From positions 1 to 6,582 of the forward strand of contig ONUD01000228.1 of the NCBI GenBank assembly GCA_900320925.1: a stretch of 6,582 bases of DNA, written 5' to 3'. Below, one piece after another: positions 1-5,934 of the stretch (positions within the stretch are counted from its first letter, which is position 1; each line of letters starts with the position of its first letter). Under the pieces are notes generated by a model. It was not told where the DNA came from. It searched no databases and worked only from the letters and a program-made list of their open reading frames with translations. Origin of the DNA: an uncultured Eubacteriales bacterium. Lineage in GTDB: Bacteria > Bacillota > Clostridia > Oscillospirales > Acutalibacteraceae. A program made the translations under genes and the position numbers.

Positions 1-96
1 CCGGCGGCCGTTAGCCGTTATCCTTGCCCTGTGGAGCCCGGACTTTCCTCAAATGCAGCCTTTCGGCTTACACTCGCAGCTGTTTATTTCACTCCG
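1..96 (-). ncRNA. rnpB: RNase P RNA, 5' part (runs off the left edge)
   Basis: This is the catalytic RNA of ribonuclease P, which removes the 5' leaders of pre-tRNAs. Read on the minus strand, positions 50-33 give GAGGAAAGTCCGGGCTCC, the almost invariant 5' half of the P4 core (conserved region I). It is followed by the usual CAGGGCA and a run containing GGATAACGGCTAACGGCC, as in type A bacterial RNase P RNA. Upstream, a short GCC-GAAA-GGC hairpin fits the P3 region. Only about 96 of the usual 350 or so bases are inside the window. The 5' end is inferred from the -10 box at 103-108, which places +1 near 96-97. The upstream PARG-like gene ends at 84, so its last codons lie inside the RNA. Identification is very secure; the exact 5' end is not. 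Confidence 0.95.
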
Positions 97-938
97 AACT
101 CTATTATAGGCGATTCTTCGCCAAAAGTCAAATCAAATCTTTCTTTGAAAGCAAGATAATTTTTGCTCGGTTTGTCGGGACGGGATACAATGGCAAATTC
201 AATGGTTTTGAAGTCATAAAGATAGTCTTTCAGTACCTCTGCCCAGACCTCTGCCACGAGTGCGGGCGGATTTCTGAAAGCACCGCACCCGAATGCACCC
301 AGAATCAAAACTTCTTCCCGTTCTGCCTTGGCAACTTCCAGAATCCGTCTGGCACGGCTTTGATGAATGGCTCGGAGCTGTGATTCGGAGAGAGAGGAAG
401 TGGTATACAGGCGGTAGAGGTTGGGAGCGGCACAGGTGATGACATCTACCTTGTACTGTTCTTCCGGCGGCAGGGGGGTATATAAGCCGTCATCGGACTT
501 GAATACGACAATATCGGGGGAAAAAATGCAGTCGTCATTATATGTTGAATCCATCTGACCGCTTCGGAGCAAAGCGATATGTTTGTGATGGAAGTTTTGG
601 CAGGTATCATGCTCGCTGATGGCAAAATACAGCGTACTGCACCGGCACAGGCATTCTTCCTGAGCAGAGGCACCTGTTCTGACACCGCCGCCTGCATGGG
701 TGGCAGAAGCAAAATTCAGGACACACACCTTTTGATTCTGATAGGCTTTTGCTGCCTGAAAGCTTCTGTTCATGGACACAAAGATCTTGGCAGGTTCGGC
801 AAACAGGACAGAGCGGCTTATCGGTGTGTCGGACACGATATACTGCTGTTCAATCGTATGTTTCACGGCAGACTGCAATGCAGGATTGCAGTGATAAGTT
901 TTCTCGGTATCGGCAAAAACGGATAATAAATTGACCAT
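84..938 (-). CDS. TIGR02452-family protein with bacterial-type PARG (macrodomain) catalytic signature
   Basis: Predicted 284-residue cytoplasmic poly(ADP-ribose) glycohydrolase-like macrodomain protein. The key evidence is NFASA (residues 75-79) followed by GGG (83-85), seven residues, then QEE (93-95). This is the GGG-x(6-8)-QEE signature of bacterial-type PARGs, in which the glutamates position and protonate the ribose-ribose bond. LGAFGCGAFRNPP (213-225) matches the second glycine-rich phosphate-binding loop of macrodomains. Length fits the TIGR02452/PARG_cat family. The ATG at 938 is preceded by AGGAG at 947-951 with an 8-base gap, so the start is secure. It follows the unrecognised gene at 962 by 23 bases and is probably cotranscribed with the malic enzyme. 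Its 3' end contains the rnpB promoter and enters the rnpB transcript. The fold and signature are seen; the true substrate (poly- or mono-ADP-ribose, or a free metabolite) is not known. Confidence 0.88.
   Translation of the reverse strand: MVNLLSVFADTEKTYHCNPALQSAVKHTIEQQYIVSDTPISRSVLFAEPAKIFVSMNRSFQAAKAYQNQKVCVLNFASATHAGGGVRTGASAQEECLCRCSTLYFAISEHDTCQNFHHKHIALLRSGQMDSTYNDDCIFSPDIVVFKSDDGLYTPLPPEEQYKVDVITCAAPNLYRLYTTSSLSESQLRAIHQSRARRILEVAKAEREEVLILGAFGCGAFRNPPALVAEVWAEVLKDYLYDFKTIEFAIVSRPDKPSKNYLAFKERFDLTFGEESPIIEFGVK
103..131 (-). promoter_or_regulatory. rnpB promoter, inside the 3' end of the PARG-like gene
   Basis: On the minus strand there is TTGACT (126-131), a 17-base spacer, and TATAAT (103-108). 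This is a near-perfect sigma-A type promoter, with +1 expected near 96-97. It lies wholly within the last codons of the upstream coding sequence on the same strand, so rnpB has its own promoter even if operon read-through also occurs. Confidence 0.85.
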
Positions 939-961
939 GGTAAATTCTCCTGTAAAGGGGG

Positions 962-1360
962 TTATTCTTCTTCCAGCATGGCATCAAGGTGACGGTGGTA
1001 TCTTCTGGGAATTTTGATGTCGCAGAGATACCCAAAATCAGCCAGAAATTCTGAAATGGCACTGATACCGTCCTTATAAAACTGTTTCATTCTTTTGGAG
1101 CGGTACTTGATATGCTTGTAATCAGGCGGGCAGATAAATGTCCAATCTGCCCCCTCTTTGTCAAAGATGATTCGGAAAAAGCGGTCAATTTCCATACCTG
1201 TATAGCCAACCTTTCTCAGCAGGATATGGTGTTCCACACCATCATCCAAATGGCATACATAGGCTTTGGAGCCGTCAAAGGCAATGACTGCCATAAGGGG
1301 TTCATCTTTGGCTCTTGCATTGGCAACTGTTTCATAGTCGTTGTACTCAATGATTTCCAC
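962..1360 (-). CDS. Unrecognised 132-residue protein between malic enzyme and PARG-like gene
   Basis: I do not recognise the family. The reading frame is convincingly protein-like: an alternating hydrophobic N-terminal half (LMAVIAFDGSKAYVCHL), then DRFFRIIFDKEGADWTFICPP, a basic stretch KYRSKRMKQFYKDG and an acidic C-terminus ending EEE. It has no signal peptide or membrane helix, so it is probably cytoplasmic. Start choice is uncertain. GGAGG at 1369-1373 sits 8 bases before a GTG at 1358-1360, which I prefer. An ATG at 1364-1366 is only 2 bases from that SD, and the open frame extends to a TTG at 1415-1417. A separate 34-codon frame starting at the malic enzyme stop overlaps this one in another register, so the real product could be a longer protein whose frame has been broken (see findings). 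It lies 23 bases before the PARG-like gene, in the same apparent operon. Confidence 0.7.
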   Translation of the reverse strand: MEIIEYNDYETVANARAKDEPLMAVIAFDGSKAYVCHLDDGVEHHILLRKVGYTGMEIDRFFRIIFDKEGADWTFICPPDYKHIKYRSKRMKQFYKDGISAISEFLADFGYLCDIKIPRRYHRHLDAMLEEE

Positions 1361-1451
1361 TGGCATTTCCTCCGCTATTGTTACGGACAGACTGGTACAG
1401 TCCCAAGTCTGTAACAATCTGCTCTACTGTGTAATCTTTCAGATGGTTCAT
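1347..1451 (-). CDS. 34-codon reading frame coupled to the malic enzyme stop
   Basis: The ATG at 1449-1451 overlaps the TGA of the malic enzyme in an ATGA arrangement, the usual layout for translational coupling. The frame encodes MNHLKDYTVEQIVTDLGLY, which looks like a normal protein N-terminus able to form an amphipathic helix. It then gives a Ser/Asn/Gly-rich tail and stops 14 bases inside the preferred start of the next gene. The tail looks like out-of-frame translation, so this may be the true N-terminus of the next protein separated by a one-base frame break rather than an independent small protein. No strong SD precedes it. Confidence 0.4.
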   Translation of the reverse strand: MNHLKDYTVEQIVTDLGLYQSVRNNSGGNASGNH

Positions 1452-2620
1452 TGTCTTGCACAGCCGGTTGCCCTTGCGGCCGCCATCACGGCTTCGGCAA
1501 CGGTTTTGCCGACACGCTTGTCAAAAGCTTTCGGGAGAATATACTCCTCGCACAGCTCACTGTCATCCACCAAAGAAGCAATCGCACGGGAAGCAGCCAC
1601 TTTCATTTCTTCGTTGATTTCCTTTGCACGGCAGTCCAAAGCACCTCTGAAAATACCGGGGAATGCCAGTACATTGTTGATTTGATTCGGGAAGTCTGAA
1701 CGGCCTGTACCGATGACTCTTGCACCTGCCTTTTGGGCAAGGTCAGGCATGATTTCAGGCGTGGGGTTGGACATGGCAAACACAATGGCATCCCTGTTCA
1801 TGGACTGCACCATCTCTTCACTGACCACATTCGGAGCGGAAACACCGATGAATACATCTGTCCCTTTCATCGCATCTGCCAGCGAGCCTGTCAGATGGTC
1901 ACGGTTGGTAATGGCAGCCATGGCGGCTTTTTCGTCATTCAGGCGGCTGTCCCCCTCGCAAAGGATACCCTTACTGTCACAAAGAACGATGTGCCTGACA
2001 CCCATATTCATGATATGCTTGGCAATGGCAATGCCTGCCGAGCCGGCACCGTTGACAACGACCTTGATGTCGGCAATATTTTTCTTGACGATTTTCAGGG
2101 CGTTGAGCATAGCGGCGGCCACAATGACGGCAGTACCGTGCTGGTCATCGTGGAACACGGGAATGTCACACAGTTCTTTCAGCTTTCTTTCAATTTCAAA
2201 GCACCTTGGTGCGGCAATATCCTCTAAATTGATACCGCCGAAACTGCCCGAAATGAGATAGATAGTGCGGACAATTTCATCAACGTCCTTGGAGCGGATA
2301 CACAGCGGAAAGGCATCCACATCACCAAACTCCTTGAACAAGGCACATTTGCCCTCCATGACAGGCATACCTGCTTCGGGACCGATATCTCCCAGTCCCA
2401 GTACGGCGGTACCGTCTGTGATGACTGCCACAAGGTTGTTTCTTCTGGTCAGCTTGAAAGACAGGTCATAGTCCTTTTGAATCTCCAGACAGGGTTCTGC
2501 AACACCCGGGGTATAGGCAAGAGATAATTCCTTGGAATCCGTGATGGGGACTCTTGAAACTACCTCAATTTTCCCCTGCCATTCATAATGCTTTTGAAGA
2601 GATTCTTCTCTGATATTCAT
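1448..2620 (-). CDS. Malic enzyme (malate dehydrogenase, oxaloacetate-decarboxylating), NAD-type
   Basis: Oxidatively decarboxylates L-malate to pyruvate and CO2 with reduction of NAD(P)+, linking C4 acids to pyruvate in the cytoplasm. The 390 residues match the short bacterial form. LAYTPGVAEPC (34-44) carries the catalytic Tyr36, and Lys91 in MEGKCALF is the general base. NLEDIAAP (131-138) and FHDDQHGTA (156-164) supply the divalent metal ligands. GAGSAG (191-196) is the Rossmann loop. Asp215 in VLCDSKG, at the end of the next strand, favours NAD over NADP by the usual rule. SNPTPE (284-289) and NQINNVLAFPG complete the active site. I start at the ATG at 2618-2620, with AGGA at 2631-2634. 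An upstream in-frame ATG at 2657-2659 overlaps the promoter's -10 box and cannot be in the transcript. First gene of the minus-strand operon. Confidence 0.95.
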   Translation of the reverse strand: MNIREESLQKHYEWQGKIEVVSRVPITDSKELSLAYTPGVAEPCLEIQKDYDLSFKLTRRNNLVAVITDGTAVLGLGDIGPEAGMPVMEGKCALFKEFGDVDAFPLCIRSKDVDEIVRTIYLISGSFGGINLEDIAAPRCFEIERKLKELCDIPVFHDDQHGTAVIVAAAMLNALKIVKKNIADIKVVVNGAGSAGIAIAKHIMNMGVRHIVLCDSKGILCEGDSRLNDEKAAMAAITNRDHLTGSLADAMKGTDVFIGVSAPNVVSEEMVQSMNRDAIVFAMSNPTPEIMPDLAQKAGARVIGTGRSDFPNQINNVLAFPGIFRGALDCRAKEINEEMKVAASRAIASLVDDSELCEEYILPKAFDKRVGKTVAEAVMAAARATGCARQ

Positions 2621-2657
2621 ACGCTGATATTCCTTTCCTTGACAAAATGATATCCCC

Positions 2658-2686
2658 ATTATAGTACAGATTTTCCAAAAAGTAAA
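2658..2686 (-). promoter_or_regulatory. Promoter of the malic enzyme operon
   Basis: Minus strand: TTTACT (2681-2686), 17-base spacer, TATAAT (2658-2663). Transcription would start near 2651, giving a leader of about 30 bases before the ATG at 2620. It lies back to back with the plus-strand promoter at 2703-2730, with only 16 bases between the two -35 boxes. Such close divergent promoters may interfere with each other or share a regulator. Confidence 0.7.
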
Positions 2687-2702
2687 TAGCTATATTTTTC
2701 TA

Positions 2703-2730
2703 TTGCAAAAGTCTGAAAATTTGTTATAAT
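2703..2730 (+). promoter_or_regulatory. Promoter of the Rpn nuclease-tmk-metY operon
   Basis: TTGCAA (2703-2708), 16-base spacer and TATAAT (2725-2730) preceded by TGT, making an extended -10. Expected +1 is near 2737, only about 18 bases before the ATG at 2755, with AGGAAGGG at 2741-2748 as ribosome binding site. The leader is too short to hold a riboswitch, so metY is not under an S-box or similar element at this promoter. Confidence 0.7.
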
Positions 2731-2754
2731 GAAAAGTATAAGGAAGGGATTGCC

Positions 2755-3657
2755 ATGGCAGAAAAAGATATGACAACCAAAGCTTTGGAATACTATAATG
2801 ATGTGTTTGCGGATATTGTGAATGTCTTGCTGTTTGACGGCAGGGAGGTGATCCGACCCGATGAGTTAGTACCTGCCGAAAGACATTCCTACTACAAGAC
2901 GGCAGGCAGACTGCGTGGTCAGGAAAGAGATGTGGCTAAAGCATGGAAGAATGCCGGCATTACACTGGCTTTGGTTGGAATGGAAAATCAGGCAGGACGT
3001 GACGGGGCAATTGCTCTCAGAGTCATCGGCTATGACGGTGCGGATTATCGGAATCAATATAAGAAAAAAACGAAAAATCAGAAATATTATCCCGTGATTA
3101 CACTGGTCATCTATTTCGGTGATGAAAACTGGAATGGTGGGAAAAGTCTGCATGAGTGTCTGGACATTCCCGAAGAACTGCTGCCGTTTGTCAGTGACTA
3201 CAAGGTGAACTTTTATTCTATCAAGGACATGACCGTGGAACAGCTGGAAAAATTTCGCTCGGATTTCAGAGCCATTGCAGAATTTTTCCATGCCCTGAAC
3301 AATCACGAGGACTATCATCCTACCAGCCAAACGCTTGACCATGCAGAAGAGGTGTTGGACATGATCAGTGTATTTTCGGGTGATGACAGATTTCGGGAGG
3401 GGTATGATCCCTCTCAGGAAAGGAGCATTTCTATGTGTGACATTTATGACAAGATACAGCAGGAAGGCATCGAAAAAGGTATCGAAAAAGGTATCGAAAA
3501 AGGTATGGAAAAGGGTATGGAAAAAGGTATCAAAAAAGGCTTCCTGATGGCAATGATAGAAATGGTGAAAGATGGTATCCTGAGTCTGAAAGAAGCTGCC
3601 CAAAGAGTCAACATGACTGTAGAGGAATTTGAAATGCAGGCAGGACTGAATGCATGA
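2755..3657 (+). CDS. Rpn-family recombination-promoting nuclease / putative transposase
   Basis: A 300-residue member of the Rpn (TIGR01784-like, PD-(D/E)XK) family, whose characterised members are DNA endonucleases that promote RecA-independent recombination. The N-terminal domain shows the core: Asp59 in GQERDVAK, then the strand GITLALVGMENQAGRDGAI with Glu77-Asn78-Gln79. The ExQ in place of ExK is common in this family. LRVIGYDGADY (88-98) and PVITLVIYFG (113-122) are typical Rpn core segments. The C-terminus carries six GIEK-type repeats (238-261), also a family habit, then a short helical domain LSLKEAAQRVNMTVEEFEMQAG. The start has AGGAAGGG at 2741-2748. The stop overlaps the start of the kinase gene (ATGA at 3654-3657). 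Despite the 'transposase' label, no terminal inverted repeats or target duplications are visible, so it is not obviously a moving element here. Confidence 0.88.
   Translation: MAEKDMTTKALEYYNDVFADIVNVLLFDGREVIRPDELVPAERHSYYKTAGRLRGQERDVAKAWKNAGITLALVGMENQAGRDGAIALRVIGYDGADYRNQYKKKTKNQKYYPVITLVIYFGDENWNGGKSLHECLDIPEELLPFVSDYKVNFYSIKDMTVEQLEKFRSDFRAIAEFFHALNNHEDYHPTSQTLDHAEEVLDMISVFSGDDRFREGYDPSQERSISMCDIYDKIQQEGIEKGIEKGIEKGMEKGMEKGIKKGFLMAMIEMVKDGILSLKEAAQRVNMTVEEFEMQAGLNA
3466..3537 (+). repeat. Six tandem 12-bp in-frame repeats in the Rpn nuclease gene
   Basis: Six copies of a 12-base unit close to GGTATCGAAAAA run head to tail without gaps and encode GIEK, GIEK, GIEK, GMEK, GMEK, GIKK (residues 238-261). 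Units 2 and 3 are identical; the others differ by one to three bases. As the unit is a multiple of three, gain or loss of copies keeps the frame. The repeats encode a charged helical linker between the nuclease core and the C-terminal helices. Confidence 0.95.
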
Positions 3658-4286
3658 TGAACAGAGGACAATTCATCGTATTGGAGGGCATTGACGGGTC
3701 GGGCAAGGGAACACAAATACAATGTCTTATCAATGAAATGAGAAAACAGGGGAGAACGGTTTACCAGACTGCCGAACCAACGGCTTCGGTGACAGGAGGG
3801 ATTCTGCGGGATGCCTTGGGAGGGTTTACTCACAGGAGTGCCTATGAACTGTCGGCACTGTTTTTGGCGGACAGAATTTTCCACAATACCAACCCTGTCA
3901 ATGGGATACGGCAGTTCCTTGACAATGGCATTGATGTCGTATGTGACAGGTATTACTATTCTTCCTTTGCCTATCAGGGCATTGATGCTGACTTGCAGTG
4001 GGTCATGGATATGAACCTGCATTGCAGGGAGATCCTTAAGCCGGATTTGTGTATCTTCCTTGACATAGACAGCCAAGCGTCTGATGAAAGAATCAGCAAA
4101 AACAGACTGGAAAGGGAAATCTATGAAACCTTGTCCGTACAGGAGAAAATTCGGAATCGTTTTTTCGAGGTGTTTGCCCTTTTAGGGGACAGTGAAACTA
4201 TCAAAATCGTCGATGCATCACGCACTGTCAGTGAAGTATCGGCTGATATAATGAAAATCTACAATGAATTTAAAGGAGAGCGTTGA
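3654..4286 (+). CDS. tmk: Thymidylate kinase-like dNMP kinase
   Basis: A 210-residue P-loop kinase of the thymidylate kinase family, which phosphorylates dTMP to dTDP using ATP. GIDGSGKGTQ (12-21) is the P-loop. EPT (41-43) replaces the common EPGGT, ADR (72-74) fits the dTMP-binding helix, DRYYYSSFAYQG (98-109) is the family DRY/H motif, and FLDID (135-139) precedes the lid. The lid, from about 143 to 160 (DERISKNRLEREIYE), is basic but does not match the textbook TMK lid closely. The P-loop has GKGT where many enzymes have GKTT. The gene starts inside the stop of the Rpn gene (AGGA at 3642-3645) and ends one base before the metY ATG. This could be the organism's only tmk or a divergent second copy; the standard Bacillota neighbour holB is not here. 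dTMP specificity is inferred. Confidence 0.85.
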   Translation: MMNRGQFIVLEGIDGSGKGTQIQCLINEMRKQGRTVYQTAEPTASVTGGILRDALGGFTHRSAYELSALFLADRIFHNTNPVNGIRQFLDNGIDVVCDRYYYSSFAYQGIDADLQWVMDMNLHCREILKPDLCIFLDIDSQASDERISKNRLEREIYETLSVQEKIRNRFFEVFALLGDSETIKIVDASRTVSEVSADIMKIYNEFKGER

Positions 4287-4287
4287 A

Positions 4288-5553
4288 ATGCATATCAACA
4301 CAAAATGCGTACAGGCAGGCTATGAGCCGAAAAATGGAGAATCCAGAGTCATCCCTATCGTACAGAGTACGACTTTCAAGTATGACTCTGCGGCAACCTT
4401 GGGAAAGCTGTTTGATTTAGAGGAAGATGGTTTCTTTTATACCCGTCTTTCCAACCCGACACTGAGTGCCGTAGCGGCAAAAATTGCCGCCTTGGAGGGC
4501 GGTGTCGGTGCCATGCTGACAGCCTCGGGTCAGTCGGCGAGCATGATTTCGATTGTCAATATCTGCCATACAGGCGATCATGTTGTGTGTGCCAGTGCGA
4601 TTTATGGAGGGACATTCAACCTGTTCAACAAGTCCCTCAGAGAACTGGGCATTGACTTTACATTTGTGACGCCTGATGCCACCGAAGAGGAGATCAATGC
4701 CGCTTTTCAGGAAAATACCAAAGCTGTTTTTGTGGAGAGCGTGTCCAATCCGTCCCTGGATGTGGCAGATGTGGAATTGTATGCAAAATTGGCTCATGCT
4801 CACGGTGTGCCGCTGATTGTGGACAATACATTCCCGACACCCGTGAATTTCAGACCGTTTGAATGGGGTGCCGACATCGTGGTACACTCTACCTCCAAAT
4901 ACATGGATGGTCATGCCGTAGCACTGGGCGGTGTGATTGTGGACAGCGGCAATTTTGACTGGACCAACGGCAAGTACCCTGCTTTCACTGAGCCGGATGA
5001 ATCCTATCATGGTGTCATCTACACCGAAAAATTCGGCAAAGCGGCCTATATCACCAAAGCCCTGACACATATGATGCGTGACTACGGTGCCCAGCAAAGC
5101 CCGCAGAATGCCTTTCTCCTGAATCTGGGATTGGAAACGCTGTTTTTGAGAATGGAGAGGCACTGTTCCAATGCTCTCACGGTGGCAAAATTCTTAGAGC
5201 AGAATGACAAAATCGAATGGGTGAACTATCCGGGACTGGAAAGCAACAAATATTATGAACGCTGTCAAAAATATATGCCGAACGGTTCCTGCGGCGTGAT
5301 TTCCTTTGGCGTGAAAGGCGGCAGGGAAAAGGCAATGCAGTTCATGGACAGCCTGAAAATGACCAAGCTGGTAATACACGTTGCCGATGCACGCACCTGT
5401 GCCTTGCACCCTGCCAGCACTACCCACCGTCAGTTGAATGACAAGCAATTGGAAGAGTGCGGTGTGAAGCCGAACCTGATCAGAATGTCCGTCGGCATTG
5501 AATACATTGATGATATTTTGGCAGACCTCAAGCAGGCTCTTGACCAAATCTGA
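4288..5553 (+). CDS. metY: O-acetylhomoserine sulfhydrylase (aminocarboxypropyltransferase)
   Basis: PLP enzyme of the Cys/Met metabolism family that makes homocysteine directly from O-acetylhomoserine and sulfide, feeding methionine synthesis. At 421 residues it has MetY length, longer than MetB or MetC. YTRLSNPT (51-58) binds PLP phosphate across the subunit interface, Tyr106 in SAIYGGT stacks on the cofactor, Asp179 in VDNTF pairs with the pyridine nitrogen, and Lys204 in HSTSKYMDGHA forms the Schiff base. Arg399 in NLIRMSVG should bind the substrate carboxylate. YPAFTEPDESYHG (230-242) is characteristic of MetY. I start at the ATG at 4288 with AAAGGAG at 4272-4278 and a 9-base gap; an in-frame ATG at 4264 lies upstream of that SD and inside tmk. 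The one-base gap after tmk indicates coupling. A related gamma-lyase activity cannot be excluded. Confidence 0.93.
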   Translation: MHINTKCVQAGYEPKNGESRVIPIVQSTTFKYDSAATLGKLFDLEEDGFFYTRLSNPTLSAVAAKIAALEGGVGAMLTASGQSASMISIVNICHTGDHVVCASAIYGGTFNLFNKSLRELGIDFTFVTPDATEEEINAAFQENTKAVFVESVSNPSLDVADVELYAKLAHAHGVPLIVDNTFPTPVNFRPFEWGADIVVHSTSKYMDGHAVALGGVIVDSGNFDWTNGKYPAFTEPDESYHGVIYTEKFGKAAYITKALTHMMRDYGAQQSPQNAFLLNLGLETLFLRMERHCSNALTVAKFLEQNDKIEWVNYPGLESNKYYERCQKYMPNGSCGVISFGVKGGREKAMQFMDSLKMTKLVIHVADARTCALHPASTTHRQLNDKQLEECGVKPNLIRMSVGIEYIDDILADLKQALDQI

Positions 5554-5556
5554 TGA

Positions 5557-5589
5557 AAAAACAGGGCAGAAACTTTCTGTCCTGTTTTT
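5557..5589. terminator. Bidirectional intrinsic terminator
   Basis: A hairpin with arms 5557-5572 and 5574-5589 pairs along nearly its whole length, with one G-T wobble. The arms are AAAAACAGGGCAGAAA and its near-complement. Read on the plus strand it ends in a T-run just after the metY stop at 5553. On the minus strand it also ends in a T-run, 42 bases after the stop of the small membrane protein gene at 5632. It can therefore end both convergent transcripts. Confidence 0.9.
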
Positions 5590-5631
5590 ATGTATCATCC
5601 ACTTTACTGCCATCAAGCAAACATTCTCCCA

Positions 5632-5865
5632 TTATAAGGCTTTAGGAAGATTTTTCACTCTTATGATTACGCCGCTAATGACCATAACAGCACCTATGAT
5701 AATAAGAATGATCCCTATTGTTATAAAGACGGAACCCGGCTCTGTTTCTCCCGATTCCAGGACACTTCTCAGAACCGTATCCACATCATGATTCATTTTA
5801 TCGCCGTATATCCATAACCCTCCACCTGTTAACATGAGAATGACTCCCAGCACCAACAACAGCAC
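5632..5865 (-). CDS. Small two-helix membrane protein, start apparently out of frame
   Basis: The family is not recognised. From a GTG at 5863-5865 the frame encodes 77 residues: a hydrophobic helix at 1-20 (LLLVLGVILMLTGGGLWIY), a polar loop of about 25 residues rich in Asp, Glu and Ser, a second strongly hydrophobic helix at about 46-70, and a short basic tail. It should be an inner-membrane protein. The GTG has no good SD and would start inside the first helix. The natural start is the ATG at 5888-5890, preceded by AGGGG at 5899-5903 with an 8-base gap, but it is one base out of frame. Removing one A from the A7 run (5878-5884) joins them and gives MNKKESRGVLLLVLGVIL, a sensible N-terminus. 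The present sequence may be a frameshifted gene, a recoded one, or a sequencing error. It shares its terminator with metY. Confidence 0.65.
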   Translation of the reverse strand: MLLLVLGVILMLTGGGLWIYGDKMNHDVDTVLRSVLESGETEPGSVFITIGIILIIIGAVMVISGVIIRVKNLPKAL

Positions 5866-5890
5866 GCCTCGGCTCTCTTTTTTTATTCAT
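5866..5890 (-). other. Probable true 5' end of the membrane protein gene, separated by a one-base frame break
   Basis: This stretch holds the ATG with the good ribosome binding site and codons for MNKK, then the run of seven A residues (5878-5884 on the plus strand as T7). As written, the ATG frame runs on for only 30 codons into an implausible peptide. Shifting by one base in the A7 run connects it to the two-helix protein. Confidence 0.6.
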
Positions 5891-5934
5891 GAGAATCACC
5901 CCTGTATTTTGCACTAATATTTTTCTATAATTTC

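Noticed and set aside
84..1451. DarTG-like or other toxin-antitoxin system built on the macrodomain protein
   Set aside because: The PARG signature is of the TIGR02452 type, not DarG. No ADP-ribosyltransferase toxin motif is visible in the neighbouring 34- or 132-residue frames.
1713..2261. Plus-strand open frames opposite the malic enzyme
   Set aside because: They lie wholly inside the strongly supported malic enzyme gene, in antisense, with no recognisable motif or ribosome binding site.
2737..2754. SAM-type riboswitch controlling the metY operon
   Set aside because: The leader before the first gene is under 20 bases and the gap before metY is one base, leaving no room for an aptamer.
3466..3537. 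Short tandem repeats as a CRISPR array
   Set aside because: The units are 12 bases, adjacent without spacers, in frame, and encode a known type of Rpn linker.
2866..3603. Long minus-strand open frame opposite the Rpn nuclease
   Set aside because: It is the antisense shadow of the nuclease gene. Its Phe/His-rich N-terminus is simply the reverse of the GIEK repeats, and it has no own promoter or SD.
2755..3657. Complete transposon or insertion sequence around the 'transposase'
   Set aside because: No terminal inverted repeats, target-site duplication or second element gene were found by eye. The gene has its own promoter and is coupled to tmk.
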